Shown here: one piece after another, positions 59,560 through 64,000 of the stretch
How positions within the stretch are numbered: position 1 is the first letter of the stretch
How the letters are laid out: the number at the start of each line of letters is the position of its first letter
Assembly: GCA_948099385.1 (NCBI GenBank)
Contig: CANUEZ040000140.1
Coordinates: 3,906,001 to 3,970,000, forward strand
DNA length: 64,000 bases
From: Fasciola hepatica
Taxonomy: Eukaryota; Platyhelminthes; Trematoda; Plagiorchiida; Fasciolidae
Direction of reading: 5' to 3'
Notes under the pieces: model-generated
Databases searched by the model: none
What the model saw: only the letters and a program-made list of their open reading frames with translations
Told to the model about the DNA's origin: nothing
Translations under genes and position numbers: made by a program

Positions 59560-61340
59560 ATACTGAACAGATTCTCAGGAAATGGTTTGACTCAGTGATC
59601 GTACCAACTTACAAAGTATGTGGCAAGTCGTATTATGAAAACCGCAAAGGAATTAGCTCGTTGAGCATCGCATCCTAACTACTAGCTGCTATTGTTCTTC
59701 ACCGATTTTGCAGCGCCCGTAAAAAATATACGCTGGAGAATCATGCTGGATTAAGACCCGGTAATAATTACACTCTGACAAATCTCAGAGCACAAACAAA
59801 TCTTTCACAGATCTACGATCTCTCTGTCTCCCCTTCTTGATCTGAAAGCGGCGTTCGATTCAGTCGACCGCACAGTTCTCCGGTGCTGCCTGTCATTGAA
59901 GGGTCTGCCAGAGAAGTTTATTTTTCTTTTCCAATACTTGTAGGCGAACAGCCGAAGCCGAGTTCGTGTTTACGGCAATCTTTCCTCCGAGTTCACCACA
60001 GAAAGTGGTGTTCGTCAGGACTGCCCTCTTTTGCCTTTCCTCTTCAGTTTTGTATTTGAAGTGGTTCTTGAGATATCCCTATCCTCGTGTGAGAATCGTG
60101 ACATCAATCTATGCTCAAACAGTGAATTATCTGACTTGAAATGCGCGGACGATATTTTTCTTCTTAGTGAAGATCCAGGTGAGTTGCAAGCTTTCTTGGA
60201 TAGCCTAAACAACGATGCAATGTTTGGGATGGGTTTTGGTTCTTCAAAGCGTAAAATGTTGCTGCAGGACTGAATTAGCGCTACATCAAATCTTGTCTTG
60301 ACAGAGGAAGCTCTAGCTGAAGTAGGTAATTTTTGTAGTCTGGACAGTTACATTTCACCAGGTGGCCAGATATCAAATGTAATGTTATCGCGTGTACAGA
60401 GGGCGCGTTTGGCTTTTGCCAACCTCGGTCATCTGTGGCGCAGGCGTGACATCCGACTGTCTCTCAAGGGCGGCGGTTAGGTCCGTTCTTTTATACTGCT
60501 CAGAAACGTGGTCGTTGAGGGTAGAAGATAGACGAAGACTGTCGGTGTTCGAGCACCAATATCTCCGTAGCATTGCCCGAATATGGTGGGGATACGATGT
60601 CAGCAATGTTGAGGTTAGACGTAGGGTGTTGGGAACCAGAGGTCGGCCTGTGGATCAAGTACTGAATCTAAGCGGGTTAAGATCACAGGGACATGTGTTA
60701 CGCATGCCCACCGATAGAGTTCCTCGGCGTACGCTCTTCTCCAAGGGAGGTATTAGCTGTGAGGTAGGTCGAGATCGCTGTTGTTTGGGCGTTATTTGCA
60801 CGCATACGTTCGTTCGAGCGCTTCACGTGATGTCTGACTACCTCCGCTCGTGCTTACATACGATGCTATGATTGGTTGTTCTTGTCCGCTCACAAGGTTA
60901 CTGAATCGATTGGTTGATCTGTTCATAATGCTCGCGTAGTCTGTGTCGGGCACAGATTACATACATGCTTGTTTACGTACGCTAGGAGAGATCAGTATTC
61001 TGATTTACAATAAAACAGTGCCCCGTTCGTGACATGACAGAAAGGCATGAAAGCCTTGGCTGGTGGACTTGGCTAAGTATGACGTGTTGGACTCCGGGGT
61101 TGGGATCTACTGAACCGGCCTACCAAATCACTGGAAACATCAAGTGATATGGCTAGGTATCTCAGCCAGTGGCTGAATTGCACTTCATCCCTGTTTTCTT
61201 AATAATTTCCGTTTTATTCACTTTGTTTCCGGCTCTTTCTCATGTTGTGTTTCTATTCTTTTCGTCCTTGACTGTACGATGCTATGTGGTAGTAACCAAA
61301 ACCAGAGCATAGAAGTGCGATGTTAATTACTTAATGAACT
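59560..61340 (+). mobile_element. LINE-A copy 6 (in arm R)
   Basis: Mirror of copy 5: RT from 'FDSVIVPTYK' (59590) through 'AAFDSVDRTVLR' (59850), 'CADDIFLLSE' (60140), C-terminal 'RRLSVFEHQYLRSIARIWWG' (60530-60590), foreign insertion 60760-61025, tail to 61340. An extra TGA in 'LLQD*ISA' (60271) is absent from copy 5, which reads TGG. Confidence 0.85.
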
Positions 61341-61529
61341 GGACTGAACTATACTCATAAAACAGCTTCCGTTGATCAGTATTTTGCGGTATTAATCAAA
61401 TCCGTCTATCGAATTATGCGAATACAAGTGAATCTGATCGAATTTTATGGGGATCGACCATGTGAGTGCCGGACATATCAATGATGTGGGTCTCAATCGA
61501 TACTTACGGACTAGGAATATCCATTGATC

Positions 61530-63490
61530 TTCCCCTGCTTAACGGTACCAGAAAAGTATGCGGTTACAATACAACAAGCTCGAAAGCAGAAATATAAGGT
61601 CCATAAGAAGAGAATTTCGTTCTATTTGTCGTGCATATCGTAAACTTATGAAATGTGGGAAACCGTAAAGAAATATTGTCGCATGATACTCTGGTGATGA
61701 TTTTATACTTCAGCTCAGATTGAAAATATACTTCGATTTGATACATGTACTAAAACTAGGAACTTACTACTCAGGAAAGAAGAAATCATGCACAAAACAG
61801 TGGACATTTGTACAAAAAATATTGATCGAAAATGGGGGTCAATTCCCCAAGATTGTTACAATCGGTTCTGATAGCCGAGTGAGCACAAATCCTATACATT
61901 CACCATTTATCGGTCGATGATTCAGCTGGAACATGCCGCTCACGCATACTGAGATTTTAGCCAATCCATTCCAATAGGAGGAACCATAGGGCTATGAAAC
62001 TTCTCACTGACCTCATTGGTCGTAACTGAGGAAGCTAAACCTAGGGCCGGACCAGTAAAGTGGGAAAGGTCACTTGTACGCACTTCGATAGCCGCGGTTC
62101 ATTGTGACTAACACTCGACGAACTCCGTGAGCAAAGTTTGAGAAAACGAAATAGTGTCTGTGGTTGATTCATCGATTTTGAGAAATACCGATACGAACTG
62201 ACGGAAGAAAGTGATGGTTGGGGCGGGTATAATGGGGTATGCATGTTTGTGAGTTTATGTATGCTCGTGCGCTAGTGTGCGCGAACTACAACACACACAG
62301 TCGCAAGGTAGCCTCAGCGCTAGTCGGATGAAGCCAGTCATTGGAGGACTTCAATGCACCCAACAGCGTGAGTGTGTATGACCAAGAAAACAATCTGACG
62401 CTTAGACGTGAATGGGTGCGGTGACCAAACTTTGAATAGTGCGAATACATTGCTACCGTGGACGGAGTCGTTAGATAAACGGTGGTGCGCGATTCGCTAA
62501 AATTGGAAGGGTCTTAAAAGATCTACGAATACTGGTTTGGTTGTAACAGTTGGAGAAAGACACCCTGTCCCCGTTGGAGCAGTGGAATGAATGAATGGTA
62601 TTACGCCAGTATAAACGTAACTAGAATTTGTGCTTCCAGGTCGCGTCATGTGCAAACACCACGGTAACCACCGTTGGTTGTGATTAACACTTAATCAACT
62701 CCGTTACTGAAGGCTGAGAAAAACAAGAACAGTGATAGTCTGTAGGGATTTTATCAGTTTCCAGAAGTACCGCTTCGGATTGGCATGAGAAAATGATAGT
62801 TCCGGTGGGAGAGATTGAAATAGCAGTGATGTCCATTCCTACTGATCGATTGCAGGCCGATAAACGGGTGTATGTCATGACAGCTACAACGTAATTCCGC
62901 CGTTATGGCGAATATATAGGTGCATCTTGTGTTCACCGTTTGTGTAGCTTCAAGTTTGTGAACAGGTGCTGATGAAGTAGCCACCAGTCTGTTTCCCCAC
63001 TTGGAAGCCTAACTGGTCGCGACTCCCCTCCTGGAATATTGTACCATTATTACAAAATAAAAGGAAGGAAGTAAAATAAAAGAGACAAAGGTAATATCGT
63101 AGATGATCAAAACTAATAACAAACTGTGGACCAACTGCTTCACACTTGATCCGTTTCCGCGCTTTCCAGTCATTTCACCGTTAAAGCAGCTTTGTCTCTG
63201 GCTGATTTAGCAGCGTACAGGCAGGAATACCAATATTATTGAGATAAACGGGTGTGGGTAGTAGCTTGTTCGACAGTGTCTCTCAACTCCTGATCAGTGT
63301 CCTTATTACCAAACGTATTCCTTGTGTTTCTGTGTCCCGTACCCTTACCGATATGGTCGAATTAAAGAAACAAGATGACGTTGCCATTCAAGAATGCAGT
63401 GATACCATTGGATCATGTTATGATTTTAATGAACCTTTGCAAAATGAAAAAATCTCTCACTAGAAGGCCGTGTACGCCGCGATCATAATA
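61530..63490. other. Unassigned DNA with an old direct repeat
   Basis: No gene recognised. Contains the diverged direct repeat 62085-62240 / 62664-62830 and a piece resembling repeat Y (62380-62560). The frame 63254-63463 is unassigned. Confidence 0.4.
62085..62830 (+). repeat. Diverged direct repeat (two units, about 160 bp each)
   Basis: Unit 1 62085-62240, unit 2 62664-62830. Shared order: 'ggttcattgtgactaacac' / 'ggttggttgtgattaacac'-like, 'aactccgt', 'tgagaaaa', 'gaaataccgatacgaa' / 'agaagtaccgcttcgga', 'agtgatggttggggcggg' / 'atgatagttccggtggga'. Old duplication, non-coding. Confidence 0.55.
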
Positions 63491-63499
63491 TTCTTTCTG

Positions 63500-63735
63500 T
63501 TTTTCATGGCTTTGTTGTAGGTGTTGTCAAGCCAGTGTGTGCCCTCGCCAAGGTTTCTTTCAGGCTGATCACGTACCCCGAATTCCCTTGTGGCAACCGG
63601 CCCACATACGGCGTTAGCAAATCACAAGGTTTTCGCATTTCTCTCCCTGTCCACAGGAAGTGCGGCGAACGTCCGGTGGATGAATGAACAGTGCAACGAC
63701 ACACCATTACACACTATTCCAGTGGCTGATCTCAG
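63500..63735 (-). pseudogene. Gypsy integrase C-terminal fragment
   Basis: 'TVHSSTGRSPHFLWTGREMR' then 'KPCDLLTP' on the - strand matches the conserved 'AYRTTVHSSTGRSPF.LL.GREMR' segment of gypsy integrase; 'YVISLKETLARAHT' follows. Upstream frame is broken. Unrelated by position to gypsy-1 to -3. Confidence 0.75.
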
Positions 63736-64000
63736 TATCTCGTCTCTTCTAAAAGTGCTTTCATCAATGCCCTGAATGTCCGATTGGCCGTTCGACTAAG
63801 CCATCCCTTCAGGGTGGTATGACGTCATAAGAATTTTATCGATTTTTAACAGTTTACATCGTTCAAACAATGCAGTCTTCAAAACCACTCCCTCTTTCCG
63901 AGTGCAGTTGACCAGATGCGCCCCATTTCCAGATTCAGTGTTCAAAAATTGCCAGATCTACCGCTGCCACTTCTATGACCGAAACAGCAACAACTTCTAC

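Larger units (their letters stand above)
58870..61527 (+). repeat. Large inverted duplication, arm R (about 2.66 kb)
   Basis: Inverse complement of 43312-45962 at roughly 98-99% identity by eye. The two arms are separated by about 12.9 kb. Confidence 0.93.

Overview
The window is eukaryotic nuclear DNA, most likely from a digenean flatworm (trematode). This rests on a SID-1/SIDT gene split into small exons by large introns with GT..AG borders, and on a repeat load of CR1-like and RTE/'EN-RT' LINEs, Ty3/gypsy relics, Penelope-like elements (PLEs), a MITE and (AT)n tracts. The species cannot be fixed from the sequence. No bacterial-type operon, CRISPR array or rRNA is visible.

1-25.6 kb holds the one recognisable cellular gene: the 3' part of a SID-1/SIDT-type transmembrane gene on the + strand. 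Ten exons join in frame to 367 codons plus stop (first exon in the window 274-455, stop at 25596-25598). Together they give the C-terminal membrane domain of a dsRNA/cholesterol-handling SIDT protein, including the conserved His..Asp..HxxxH (CREST-type) site. The 5' exons lie left of the window. Its introns carry a LINE tail (3.1 kb), an RT fragment (6.3-6.7 kb, -), a CR1-like LINE (7.6-9.45 kb), LINE-A copies (9.65-11.75 and 16.0-17.0 kb +, 22.26-22.99 kb -), a 70-bp-arm hairpin (9.9-10.06 kb), a 312-bp MITE (15.66-15.97 kb), a tRNA-like unit (17.65 kb) and long (AT)n. The two LINE-A copies at 16.3 and 22.3 kb are nearly identical, inverted, and flank SIDT exons 7-9.

25.6-41.5 kb is a graveyard of nested elements. 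A gypsy pol (27.1-32.7 kb, +) has its integrase split by a nearly complete LINE-A on the - strand (27.9-31.4 kb). Next come a second gypsy gag/protease fragment (32.9-33.6 kb) and a DDE transposase fragment (34.3 kb, -). A third LTR element with two diverged LTRs (35.58-35.94 and 41.10-41.44 kb) contains a PLE (37.88-39.68 kb) bounded by terminal inverted repeats, each of which folds as a hammerhead ribozyme.

41.5-64 kb is dominated by a large inverted duplication: arms of about 2.65 kb at 43.31-45.96 and 58.87-61.53 kb, each carrying the same LINE-A copy. Its roughly 12.9-kb interior contains a second, RT-less PLE remnant (46.94-48.1 kb: GIY-YIG ORF between inverted repeats with hammerhead motifs), a CR1-like RT fragment (56.45-57.25 kb) and unassigned DNA. 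A gypsy integrase fragment (-) lies near 63.6 kb.

The most notable observations are the hammerhead ribozymes in both PLE copies. In the first, the usual core C3-G8 pair is replaced by U3-A8, and a stem I base pair covaries between the two ends. Also notable are the inverted LINE pair around three exons of the dsRNA-transport gene, and the 2.65-kb-arm inverted duplication.
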